This document shows, in pieces, positions 54,509 to 63,612 of a stretch of 64,000 bases of DNA. A program made the translations under genes and the position numbers. The notes under the pieces were generated by a model, which was not told the origin of the DNA, did not search any database, and saw only the letters and a list, made by a program, of their open reading frames with translations. Origin of the DNA: Paraglaciecola sp. L3A3 (GTDB taxonomy: Bacteria > Pseudomonadota > Gammaproteobacteria > Enterobacterales > Alteromonadaceae); the NCBI RefSeq assembly GCF_009796765.1, contig NZ_CP047023.1:1781501-1845500 (forward strand), read 5' to 3'. The first letter of the stretch is position 1. Every line of letters starts with the position of its first letter.

Positions 54509-56028
54509 TAGTTTGTCTCCGCAGTCACTGTGTTGTGTTTTTGCTCAAGGGTATTTTGCATTATCTGTTTAATATTGCTGCTTGGTGCATAAAGGGCATC
54601 AATTGCCTTGCTATAGTTTTGGCTAAATGCAGGCTGCTCAATTAAATCACCAAACAAACTGTCTAGTTTTAAAAAGGCTAGTTTGTCTGTTGCTGTTTTT
54701 TGCGCGTATTCAGTAAGCTCATTGTGCATGGCATCTTGAATGTCTAATGCTTGTCGAGCTTGGCTAACTTGTTTGTCGCTATACAAACACCAAGTGGCTA
54801 TGACTAATGTAGCCAATGAGCAATCATTACCTGCGGCTAAATTTTCGTGAATGGTGGCGACTAAAAATTTAGGTAATTTGGCCGAGCTTTCAGAACAAAT
54901 TCGCGCCAAACTATCTTTAATATTAGGGTTAGCAAAACGCTCGATTAGAGTGTCTTTATACTCATTTAAATCTATGCCGTCTAATTGATCTAACATAGGT
55001 GTGACTTCTAAATCCATAAATGCACGAAGGTATTGGGCAAAGTCTTTATCTGATACTGTTTCATCTATGGTGGCATAACCATGAATTGAGCCTAATAGAC
55101 CTAATACCGAATGCCCAGCATTCAATAATCTAATTTTCATTTTTTCAAAAGGCGTCACATCGCTGACAAATTGTGCCCCTGCTAAGTCCCAGTTAGGGCG
55201 TCCGTCACTAAAATTGTCTTCGATAACCCATTGGGCAAAAGACTCACAAGTGATTGGCCATTCGTCTTGTAGACCAAAGGTTTGGGTAACGTAATCAATA
55301 TCTGCTTTGGTGGTCACTGGAGTGATACGATCAACCATAGCATTAGGAAATGCGACATGTTGCTCAATCCATTGACTCAACTCTTTATCTTGTTGGGCGG
55401 TAAAGCTTAAAAGCATTTTACGGGTGACGGCACCATTGTGTTGGATATTGTCACAAGACTGCACGGTAAAAGCTTGCATATTATTATCTTTACGAATTTT
55501 TAATGCCGCCGCAATATAGCCAAAAGCGGTAATAGGTGTATTAGGGTTAGCAATATCATGGATTATATCTGGATTTTTTACATCCAAATCACCTGTGATA
55601 GGGTTTAAGTTGTAACCACCTTCAGTGATGGTTAAAGATACAACTTTAGTGTCGACATGGGCTAATTTGTCAATAACCGCTTGTTTGTTATCCGGGGCAA
55701 AAATAAAGTCGATCATAGAACCAATCACTTTATTATCGATTTGCCCATTAGGATGACGTACCACTAAAGAATACAAATAATCTTGTTTGACTAGAATATC
55801 TCGTAAGCCACGGTTATTTTCTAATAGCCCTACACCACAAATCGCCCACTGTTCAGAACCGGGTGTCTTTAACAACTCGTTAATATACATAGCTTGGTGT
55901 GCACGGTGAAACCCGCCCACACCTATGTGTACAATCCCTGCCTTAAGTTGGCTACGATCGTAAGCTGGAATATCAATATGGCTAGGTAAATTAGCTAGTC
56001 TTGATTGATTTAATTGATTATTAGTCAT
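54508..56028 (-). CDS. Mannitol dehydrogenase-family enzyme, probable mannitol 2-dehydrogenase
   Basis: A 506-residue long-chain polyol dehydrogenase using NAD. GVGGFHRAHQAMYINELL near 36-53 is the dinucleotide-binding start, and SLTITEGGYNL near 151-161 is typical. The catalytic motif K-x4-N-x2-H is visible in KIRLLNAGHSVLGLLG. The family also contains arabinitol dehydrogenase and fructuronate reductase, so substrate is an inference. A fructokinase-like partner supports mannitol or sorbitol oxidised to fructose. It lies 155 bases after the permease gene. Confidence 0.87.
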   Translation of the reverse strand: MTNNQLNQSRLANLPSHIDIPAYDRSQLKAGIVHIGVGGFHRAHQAMYINELLKTPGSEQWAICGVGLLENNRGLRDILVKQDYLYSLVVRHPNGQIDNKVIGSMIDFIFAPDNKQAVIDKLAHVDTKVVSLTITEGGYNLNPITGDLDVKNPDIIHDIANPNTPITAFGYIAAALKIRKDNNMQAFTVQSCDNIQHNGAVTRKMLLSFTAQQDKELSQWIEQHVAFPNAMVDRITPVTTKADIDYVTQTFGLQDEWPITCESFAQWVIEDNFSDGRPNWDLAGAQFVSDVTPFEKMKIRLLNAGHSVLGLLGSIHGYATIDETVSDKDFAQYLRAFMDLEVTPMLDQLDGIDLNEYKDTLIERFANPNIKDSLARICSESSAKLPKFLVATIHENLAAGNDCSLATLVIATWCLYSDKQVSQARQALDIQDAMHNELTEYAQKTATDKLAFLKLDSLFGDLIEQPAFSQNYSKAIDALYAPSSNIKQIMQNTLEQKHNTVTAETN

Positions 56029-56183
56029 GTTCTTTACCTTACAAAAAATGAGTTTACCAACAAGATAATCTGGCTAGCGATACCGTCAGCTAAACAGTTT
56101 AGTTGTTAATTTTTAGCACTGACTGTTGTTGAATCAATGCACATCAACAGTCAGCGGTCTTAGTGTTATTGTTGTTTTGAATC

Positions 56184-57899
56184 TTAGTTATTCAGTGCTT
56201 TTTGACGCTTAAGTGACATATAAGCACTGGCAAAATATATGATGGTGCAAATGAAACAGTACAGCTCAAATTGGGCTTTATTCACGTCATAGATATCCAT
56301 TGTTTCGCTAAAGAACATCACCTGCGAGGCAAAGGCTGTAATAATTAATAGTGAAATAGTTGAAATAGCATTTAACAATTTGCTGAATCGGCTTTTATCT
56401 ATAATAAATGCTTTTTGGTTACTGGCTTGTTCTGCTTGGTAAGTCTCAATGTGTTGCTGTTCAAGTGCTTCAGCTGCGACTTCTTTGCTGTAGTCTTTAT
56501 CGGCACCATATTTTTTAGCCAATACCGTATAGACCACAATGCTGAATATCCAAGTCGGAATAAACAAGTAATAAAAAGACATCACATCTAATACATTTAA
56601 GCCAAAACCGAATATTAAAGCTAGTGCCCAAGTGGCAATGGCTGGAATACTGCGAGATATGTTTTGGTATTTAGCCCAATAGCGGGTCAAACCAATTTTT
56701 GGAAACAAAACATGCTCAGCAAAAACAATACCGCCAACGGGTACAACTAATAACCCTGCATAGGTAAGTAAAGGTAACATTTGAGTAAATACAAATGGAA
56801 AACAAGCAATAATTACCGTAACTATACCGACTATTGCTGTTGTTTTTTCACGTGATTGGTTGACAAAGATAGACTGAGCCGCAAGACCTGCGCGGTATAA
56901 GTTAGCGTTTGCCGTTGTCCAACCGGCGATAATAATAATCACAAAACCTGTTAAACCTAATGCATGGTAGGCCACATCACCTGGATCTAATTGAGTGATC
57001 GAGGTTTTAAGTAAGACTGCTGCACCTGCACCCATGATACCTGCTGAGATCCATGCTAGGTAATGACCAAAAAACATACCTACACCTGAAAACAAGCCAT
57101 AACTTTTACGTTTTGCAAAACGAAATATCGCCATGTCGATTAAGCCAAAATGGGTAATTGAATTGGCAGCCCAAGCAAAGCCAATGACTTCGAATAAACC
57201 AATACCTTTTTCGCCATCACTAGTAAAGCCTGTCCAAATGGAACTGTCTCCTATGGTGACAAAATCTGTCCAACCGCCAAGAGTGGTTACCCCTAAAACA
57301 TGGTTAGATAAAGCGGGAAATAAAGTAAATGAGCCAGCAATAAATATAACAAATAACCAAGGGGCACATATTTTAGAAAAATCAGCTACGGTTGAAAAAC
57401 CATACATAGCCACAAACACTACTATAGAGCCAACGGCTAGTACTATGGCGACAAACCAAAAGCTATTGGGATACCAACTCAGTTGCGCGGGAATATCAAA
57501 TAGAAATCTCACAGCAGTGGAAGACACGGTAATCATAGCAGCGGAGATCACCGAAAATATCACCACATTGGCCCAGTTATACAATTTGGTCATTGAATTA
57601 CCGGCAATTTTATTGAGGTAATTATATAAACTTAACCGAGTTTCGACTGCGATAGGGGCGGTAAGTAACCACCAAGAACACATGGCTAATAAATTACCGA
57701 TTAACAATCCTAAGATAATATCCATGGTTGCCGCACCCAAAGCGACAAAGGTTGCACCGATAACAAATTCAGTTGCCGCTACATGTTCACCAGCATATAA
57801 ACCTGCGAAGTGTTTCCATCCATGTAACTTATTTTTTGCGACAGGCATTTGCTCTTCATTTATTTGACTAAATGCGTTGTCTCTTTGAGTTTTGGTCAT
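56184..57899 (-). CDS. NCS1-family permease, probable polyol transporter
   Basis: A 571-residue membrane protein with about 12 helices of the cytosine/purine/allantoin (NCS1) permease family. HGWKHFAGLYAGEHVAATEFVIGATFVALG near 25-54 is the first helix region, and IIIAGWTTANANLYRAGLA in the second half is characteristic. The C-terminal part has a charged insert (EVAAEALEQQHIETYQAEQ). In a locus with a polyol dehydrogenase, sugar kinase and SorC-type regulator it most likely imports the polyol, which would be unusual for NCS1 proteins. Confidence 0.82.
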   Translation of the reverse strand: MTKTQRDNAFSQINEEQMPVAKNKLHGWKHFAGLYAGEHVAATEFVIGATFVALGAATMDIILGLLIGNLLAMCSWWLLTAPIAVETRLSLYNYLNKIAGNSMTKLYNWANVVIFSVISAAMITVSSTAVRFLFDIPAQLSWYPNSFWFVAIVLAVGSIVVFVAMYGFSTVADFSKICAPWLFVIFIAGSFTLFPALSNHVLGVTTLGGWTDFVTIGDSSIWTGFTSDGEKGIGLFEVIGFAWAANSITHFGLIDMAIFRFAKRKSYGLFSGVGMFFGHYLAWISAGIMGAGAAVLLKTSITQLDPGDVAYHALGLTGFVIIIIAGWTTANANLYRAGLAAQSIFVNQSREKTTAIVGIVTVIIACFPFVFTQMLPLLTYAGLLVVPVGGIVFAEHVLFPKIGLTRYWAKYQNISRSIPAIATWALALIFGFGLNVLDVMSFYYLFIPTWIFSIVVYTVLAKKYGADKDYSKEVAAEALEQQHIETYQAEQASNQKAFIIDKSRFSKLLNAISTISLLIITAFASQVMFFSETMDIYDVNKAQFELYCFICTIIYFASAYMSLKRQKALNN

Positions 57900-58032
57900 T
57901 TTATTTCCTTGCTATCTTTTTGCTTTATAAGCAGTCTGTGACAATTGTTATTAAATATAGAGTTAGGGTTTGATAATTAACAATTTTAAATAATTTTTAA
58001 AATTGCACCCTAAAACTTGGCAAAATTATTTG

Positions 58033-58992
58033 TTAACCCAATTTTAGTATGCACTTAGCGGTATATTCGTTAGTAATCAACGAATTAATTAATTTACCTT
58101 TAAGTGCAGCATGAATTGCTTGAACTTTTTCTAAACCAGCAGCAATCCCGTAAACAGGTTTCGTGCTATTTATAGTTAACGGCGCACTGACAACACGTTC
58201 ATTGGCCATATTCGTTAGTAGTTGACCATTTTTGTCATATAACCAACTAATAATCTCTCCTTGAGCTCCATCCTTTTTCACGGCATTTAACTCAGTATGG
58301 TTAATAAAACCATCCACTAATAAAGGGGAGTTTTCGCTCATTTGGCCTATGCCTACAAAGATTGCATCGGCTTGTTCAATTAAACTAAAAATGCTTTTAA
58401 CGGGTTTTAAATTGAGCAAAATATGCTTTTCAGCAACACTTGAAGCTACTACAGGAAGAGGCATGGGATAGTGTTTGGCATTTATACGGTTAGCCATGGT
58501 GACAACAATATCAAAGGCAGAAGCTGAGCCATCCGCCATCATATTGCCTAACAAGGAAACAATTTTGTGTTGTTGACATTGCATTGAAGGTAACTCATCT
58601 ATGCAGGCCTTTAATGCTCTACCAGTACCAAAAGCTAATGTTTGTGGTACTTCTGATTTTAAATAACGTTCAATTAATGCTGCTCCACACTGGGCTAAAC
58701 CATGATTAGAGTCTACTGAGGAAGGATCGCTTGGCACTATTTCGCAATCTATTAAGTTGAACTTGTTTTTTAACTGTTGTGCTAATTCCATACATTGAGT
58801 AATAGGATGGTCTAAGCGTACTTTAATGAGTTCTTCACTCACAGCAAGGGCCACTAAACGTTGCGCGGATTGGCGTGACACATCCAATTTTTGTGCTATT
58901 TCATCTTGTGTGTTTTCGGCGACATAATACAGCCAAGCCGCACGAGCTGCGTCTTCTAAGCGTTTTAATTCTGTATTTGACTTGTTATACAC
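58033..58992 (-). CDS. SorC/DeoR-type sugar-binding transcriptional regulator
   Basis: A 319-residue regulator of the SorC family. The N-terminal helix-turn-helix is ENTQDEIAQKLDVSRQSAQRLVALAVSEELI (about 27-57). The C-terminal sugar-phosphate-binding domain includes LAFGTGRALKACIDEL, VVTMANRINAKHYPMPLPVVAS, DAIFVGIGQM and VYGIAAGLEKVQAIHAAL. It is the first gene of the polyol locus in the same direction as the permease, 133 bases ahead. It presumably controls the locus in response to a sugar or polyol phosphate. Confidence 0.88.
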   Translation of the reverse strand: MYNKSNTELKRLEDAARAAWLYYVAENTQDEIAQKLDVSRQSAQRLVALAVSEELIKVRLDHPITQCMELAQQLKNKFNLIDCEIVPSDPSSVDSNHGLAQCGAALIERYLKSEVPQTLAFGTGRALKACIDELPSMQCQQHKIVSLLGNMMADGSASAFDIVVTMANRINAKHYPMPLPVVASSVAEKHILLNLKPVKSIFSLIEQADAIFVGIGQMSENSPLLVDGFINHTELNAVKKDGAQGEIISWLYDKNGQLLTNMANERVVSAPLTINSTKPVYGIAAGLEKVQAIHAALKGKLINSLITNEYTAKCILKLG

Positions 58993-59281
58993 AAGGATAC
59001 CCTTTTAAATTGTAATCTAGTTTTTATTCATTTTATTAAGCATTACCAATATTACTTTGTGGGCTTATGCTCATCTGGTGGGCATTTTCTCAGCTGTTTG
59101 TTGTGATGTCAATATTTAGCTTGGTTTTTTTAAACATAAAAGAAACAAAATAGTAACAATGCCTAATGGTTTGATTATTTCTAAATATTGAACTTTGGAT
59201 AAGAAGTGTCGTTTTTATATGAATTTCATTTATGATTCAGTAGCTTACTGATATTCACTCGGTTAATTTGACGTTAATACT

Positions 59282-59514
59282 TAACCTGAGTTCTGGATAA
59301 GAAGTATCGTTTAAGCTAAATTTATCACTAAAATTCAATAATTTAATAACATTTTCCCGAATCACCTCACCTAAATTCTTACTCGGTGACGAAATTTTTG
59401 TGTATAGCAAGGCGGATTGTCGTCCGTAATAGCGGGCTATTGCTAGAAAATCCTACGCAACTAGGCGCAAAAAGAGCGTTATCGAGAGACGCGGCTTACC
59501 CAGAATTCAGGTTA
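59282..59514. repeat. MITE-like inverted-repeat element, full copy
   Basis: The left end AACCTGAGTTCTGGATAA (59283-59300) and right end TTACCCAGAATTCAGGTT (ending 59513) are inverted repeats matching at 16 of 18 positions. The right part (from 59378) carries the shared internal module: TGTATAGCAAGGCGG, an AATAGC/GCTATT hairpin flanked by GGAT.../GAAAATCC arms, and CTAGGCGCAAAAAGAGCG. It is related to 2774-3004. Confidence 0.7.
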
Positions 59515-59649
59515 CTTACTCGGTGACAACATTTTTGTGTATAGCAAGGCGGTTTTTCGTACGTAATAGCGGGATATTGCTAGAAAATCCTACGCAACTA
59601 GGCGCAAAAAGAGCGTTATCGAGAGATGCGGCTTACCCAGAATTCAGGT
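59515..59649. repeat. Tandem duplication of the element's right half
   Basis: The 137-base unit starting CTTACTCGGTGAC at 59378 is repeated from 59515 with only a handful of differences (for example GACAAC for GACGAA and GGGATATT for GGGCTATT). It ends in the same CAGAATTCAGGT. The near identity implies a recent duplication. Confidence 0.8.
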
Positions 59650-59670
59650 CGTAAAGAATAGGGCGCAATA

Positions 59671-59702
59671 AAAAAGCCAGTACATTAATGTACTGGCTTT
59701 AT
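59671..59702. terminator. Terminator of the large exported protein gene
   Basis: Inverted repeat AAAGCCAGTACAT/ATGTACTGGCTTT with a T-run on the minus strand (CTTTTTTATT), about 35 bases past the stop of the 1251-residue gene. Confidence 0.8.
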
Positions 59703-59736
59703 TCAAACTTCGTCAAACGAAGGTCTTAACTATAGG

Positions 59737-62700
59737 CTATTTACGTTTACGACGAATCGCAAATAAACCACCTAATGCAAGCATAAACCAACCAAATGAG
59801 CCAACTTTGCGCTCTATTTCATATTCTGGTTTTAAATTTTCAATCGTCACTTTTACAGTAAACTCTTCACTCACTACCGTATCTTGACCATCATTAACCG
59901 TAACCATAAATGTTAAGTCAGTTGGTTCCGTAACAACTGGAGCGGTAAATTGACCAGTGCTGGCATCAATCACTTCAGCATTAGGACCTGTAACCTGCTC
60001 CCAAATAACAGTGATATCATCATTTTCTGCATCTTCAATATGAGCAAGTAGAGTAAAGGTGTCGCCACTATTTACTGCATGAGTGCTAACAGTTACTACA
60101 GGCGGAGTATTAACGGTTTGAGTTACTAATACACCTGGGTCAACAATAGTACCGTTCGCTAGGCCATCACCGTCATTTAAGCCGCCATCTTCAATGGTTA
60201 ACTGAATACAGTTATCATTTTCTGTTAATCCTTGCGTATAACTTGCTGAATTAGGTATAGGACAATTACCTGAATCATCTTTCATTGCAGACTTAAGCAT
60301 ATTATTCGCGTCCTCAACAAAGTTAAACCAACCGTTGATATCTGTGTATTTACGATATACAGCCCCTTCAGGAATAACAGTGCTGCCAGTTAGTGGTACT
60401 ACAACCGATACAGGATCACCTACTTGTTGTAAACCATTGACTTTGAAATCAATGATGTCTGATATTGCCGTATAATGTAAATCAGCTTCAAGTTCACCGG
60501 CATCAATTGCTGCTAAACCACTAGTAAATCGGTTTTCATGGGCAATTCCACCAAGAGACAATGATAAACCTGCTGATACTTGTAATGGAGCCTCGTCAGC
60601 AACAATGCCTAATATTGTAGAATCATTTATTGTCGTATCACTTTCTGCGTAATCAGGAACTCCATTTTCATTAGTATCCGGGATAAGACTACTTTGAATA
60701 CCATTAACATCAATAACTATGGATTTTTCGGTAGTAAAAGGCGCAACTGAATGATTTTCAACAACACTGACTTCCAAGTTAAATTTTCCAGTAAGGAAGC
60801 TATTACCAGTACCCAAAAGGTTATTAGGAAGGTTACTAGGATCGAATATAAAGGTATTTGAAAGATTACAGCCAGCAACAGGTTCTGCTTCTGGGTCTAT
60901 CACTTCATTCGGGTCAACATATTCTACTAATGCACCATCCATTGAAGTAAAGGTCACGCAATGCGTATCACTCATATTAACATCATAGATATTAGCGGTT
61001 ACTTTAACTAATGGGGCATATGCTTCACGTACAACCGTCTCAATACCGTCTACAACTTCAACAACCGCATTGCCAGCATTACCTGCAACCAGACTAACAT
61101 TTTCATAGGTTCCAGCATCATTTAACTGACTAACAGACAGAGTAACAACAGGCGCAACATTACCACTGATAACTTGGGCCGTTGATGTGGTACCAGCTGG
61201 AACAGATGCATTAATCGCGTCTGTAATTTCAATTGAAATACTTTCACCCGTTTGTGTTCTTTCTTCTACCGGCACACTACTTAAATCGTAATTGATTACC
61301 GTAATATCACCTTCATCAAAAGAAGCGGTGAGTGGCGCTGATGTAATACCCGTATTGCTAGGTGTTACTGTATAGTTAAGTACCACAGGGTAAGCAGGTG
61401 CGGTACCTTTTAAATTAATGGGTACTGATAATATACCATCGGTTTCTACAACTAAATTAGTCGCTACTTGTACAACTGGGTTCACGTATACCGTAATGAA
61501 AAAAGGCAATGTCTCTTCATTACCAGCACTATCGGTAGATGTTAATTGAATGGTGTTTACACCTGATACCAATTGAGTGTTTGTGCCTAAAGCAAAACCA
61601 ACACTCGTTGCACCCTCTCGGAAATCTGAAGCAGTAATATTGGCATTAACAAAATCAGCGAGTATTGCGGGAGTCAGCTCTGAAGTGAATCCCGTCGCGT
61701 TAAGCACTAACACAGGATTATCTTCGCCTTCCGCTACATTGAACATTATTGTCGGTCCAGTCACGTCATTAGGGTCATCTGGCGTTGGATCTGAATTATC
61801 GCCGTAACCATCCTCATCGCGATCAGCCCATTCAGTCGGATCATCAGGAAAAACATCATGGATATCAGTTACCCTATCACCATCTCTATCTGACAGGAAT
61901 TCTACTGTCACCGCAATATCAACACTGGTTGATTCACTATTAGCTGTTGCTGTAACAGTAAGGTTATACACCGTATTATTTTCTTCGGCAGGTGCCTTAA
62001 GCATCAATTGGTCGGTATCGCTATCAACGGTAAATAATGCTGCAGCACTGCCGGCAGCCTCACCCGTTAGATCATCAGTAATAGTATAAGTAATTACATC
62101 ACCATCTGTATCTCTACCGGTTAAACTACCAACAGACAACAGTTGCGCATCATTAATTGTATAGGCTAATGATTCACCACTTGGAATACGAGCTAATCGC
62201 ATAACGGTTGGGGTGCCTTCATTGAAAACAACGACCGGAAGGTCATTTCCATCAATGGCTAAATCGACCGTATTAAAACCAGCTGATGGTGCATCTAAAC
62301 CTGTTACCCCAACATAGTTATTGTTGAGTCGAGTTGCATCACCAGTTTCTGTATCAACTTTAGCGACAATAAAGTCTTTTGTATCGGTTACCGATGGGTC
62401 ACTGAAGGCAAAAAACATATTGTTATTATTATCAAATACAGGACGGCTAAGAGATTGAACTTCGAGATTGGGTATAACATCAGTATTGCCGGCAGTATTT
62501 TGAATATTAGGAGTTACCGTTAACTTATCTAATAGTTTTTCGGCAAGAATTCCACCTTCAGCAATACCTGAAGTATCATTCAATGCAGACACTTTGTATA
62601 TATAAGTATTCCACATCCAACTTTCATTACCAGAGTATAGTATGTAAATAGTGCCATCATTATCAATGGCAATTTTTGCATTCTCTGCCCGCATGACTCT

Positions 62701-63492
62701 GTCGCCATTATGCAATTTATAGGATTGCCAAACACCGTCAGCATCAGGTGTATAAACATAGGAAAAATGGTTGCTCGCACGATAAACAGCATAAGGTTTG
62801 TCATCAGCACTTATGACAATATCTGCTGTAGAATCGGTTCGCTCATAATTAGCTGTATTAACATCTCTTGTATCGAGAACTGTTTGTGTTTCGTCAGCCC
62901 AAGTGTCTGTTGTGGTGTCATATGAGTTAATATGAAACTTTCCAAGAACGGAAGCCGTTGTTGTTGTATAAGCCACGTACACTTTACCCTGACTATCAAT
63001 ACTTGCCTGTATACGGCGTAACTCTTGAGCGGCATCTATATCTGTCACTATTGATGTCGACATAGTATTCGCAGAAGTAGTCCAGCTAGCACCATTATCA
63101 GTACTTGTGGCAACTTTAACCACACCGCCTTGGTTGTAAACAGTTACTAAACCATTCTCAATCGCAGGGTTAACTAATACGGTAGGGTAACCATTAGCCG
63201 CGTTAGAGCCCACGTCAAGTGCTTGGGACGTCACCACACCGTCTTCATATTTTGTGTACCTAGGCACGCTGTCAATGTCTGATGTAAACCCTAAATGTAC
63301 ATTATTACTATTATCAATATCTAATAACATCGAGCTTGATGCACTGTCGTGCGTAGTAAATAACAACTCAAAGTCAGTACCGCCGGTACTACTTTCAAGG
63401 AAATAGGGTAGAGCTGCATGCGCCATACCTAGAGGTGACAACAATAATAATGCCGCCACTTTATTATATTTGAATGGGAATTTAGTTTTCAT
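59737..63492 (-). CDS. Large exported multidomain protein with GlyGly-CTERM-like tail
   Basis: A 1251-residue surface or secreted protein. A signal peptide covers 1-26 (LSPLGMAHA). Residues about 30-430 are repeated short segments resembling a sialidase- or propeller-like fold (VYVAYTTT, TIYILYSG, NNNMFFAFSD). Cadherin/Ig-like segments follow (about 455-530 and later). A calcium-binding thrombospondin-3-like stretch DRDGDRVTDIHDVFPDDP (about 534-551) then DRDEDGYGDNSDPTPDDP comes next. A final Ig-like domain precedes GSFGWFMLALGGLFAIRRKRK, a GlyGly-CTERM-type sorting tail with one helix and basic end. It would be processed by rhombosortase and exported by type II secretion if those exist. The function is unknown. 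Confidence 0.85.
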   Translation of the reverse strand: MKTKFPFKYNKVAALLLLSPLGMAHAALPYFLESSTGGTDFELLFTTHDSASSSMLLDIDNSNNVHLGFTSDIDSVPRYTKYEDGVVTSQALDVGSNAANGYPTVLVNPAIENGLVTVYNQGGVVKVATSTDNGASWTTSANTMSTSIVTDIDAAQELRRIQASIDSQGKVYVAYTTTTASVLGKFHINSYDTTTDTWADETQTVLDTRDVNTANYERTDSTADIVISADDKPYAVYRASNHFSYVYTPDADGVWQSYKLHNGDRVMRAENAKIAIDNDGTIYILYSGNESWMWNTYIYKVSALNDTSGIAEGGILAEKLLDKLTVTPNIQNTAGNTDVIPNLEVQSLSRPVFDNNNNMFFAFSDPSVTDTKDFIVAKVDTETGDATRLNNNYVGVTGLDAPSAGFNTVDLAIDGNDLPVVVFNEGTPTVMRLARIPSGESLAYTINDAQLLSVGSLTGRDTDGDVITYTITDDLTGEAAGSAAALFTVDSDTDQLMLKAPAEENNTVYNLTVTATANSESTSVDIAVTVEFLSDRDGDRVTDIHDVFPDDPTEWADRDEDGYGDNSDPTPDDPNDVTGPTIMFNVAEGEDNPVLVLNATGFTSELTPAILADFVNANITASDFREGATSVGFALGTNTQLVSGVNTIQLTSTDSAGNEETLPFFITVYVNPVVQVATNLVVETDGILSVPINLKGTAPAYPVVLNYTVTPSNTGITSAPLTASFDEGDITVINYDLSSVPVEERTQTGESISIEITDAINASVPAGTTSTAQVISGNVAPVVTLSVSQLNDAGTYENVSLVAGNAGNAVVEVVDGIETVVREAYAPLVKVTANIYDVNMSDTHCVTFTSMDGALVEYVDPNEVIDPEAEPVAGCNLSNTFIFDPSNLPNNLLGTGNSFLTGKFNLEVSVVENHSVAPFTTEKSIVIDVNGIQSSLIPDTNENGVPDYAESDTTINDSTILGIVADEAPLQVSAGLSLSLGGIAHENRFTSGLAAIDAGELEADLHYTAISDIIDFKVNGLQQVGDPVSVVVPLTGSTVIPEGAVYRKYTDINGWFNFVEDANNMLKSAMKDDSGNCPIPNSASYTQGLTENDNCIQLTIEDGGLNDGDGLANGTIVDPGVLVTQTVNTPPVVTVSTHAVNSGDTFTLLAHIEDAENDDITVIWEQVTGPNAEVIDASTGQFTAPVVTEPTDLTFMVTVNDGQDTVVSEEFTVKVTIENLKPEYEIERKVGSFGWFMLALGGLFAIRRKRK

Positions 63493-63612
63493 AATTATTC
63501 CTAATTATCTTTGGTAAACATGGCCTTTAACATTATCTTTCGTGGCCATCTGAATTTATATCGAAGGTAAAAGCTAAATAGATAACTTATTTAGCTTAGT
63601 GTTTGGGCTTAA

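Larger units (their letters stand above)
58993..59736. other. Gap with nested MITE-like repeats
   Basis: There is no gene in 744 bases. A degenerate partial left end (ACTTTGGATAAGAAGTGTCG, about 59193-59212), a full element (59282-59514), an extra tandem right half (59515-59649) and a terminator hairpin (59673-59700) fill most of it. The promoter of the regulator gene presumably lies near 59000-59100. Confidence 0.6.

Noticed and set aside
57133..57621. A 162-residue plus-strand frame
   Set aside because: It is antisense to the NCS1 permease gene and has no ribosome site or domain.
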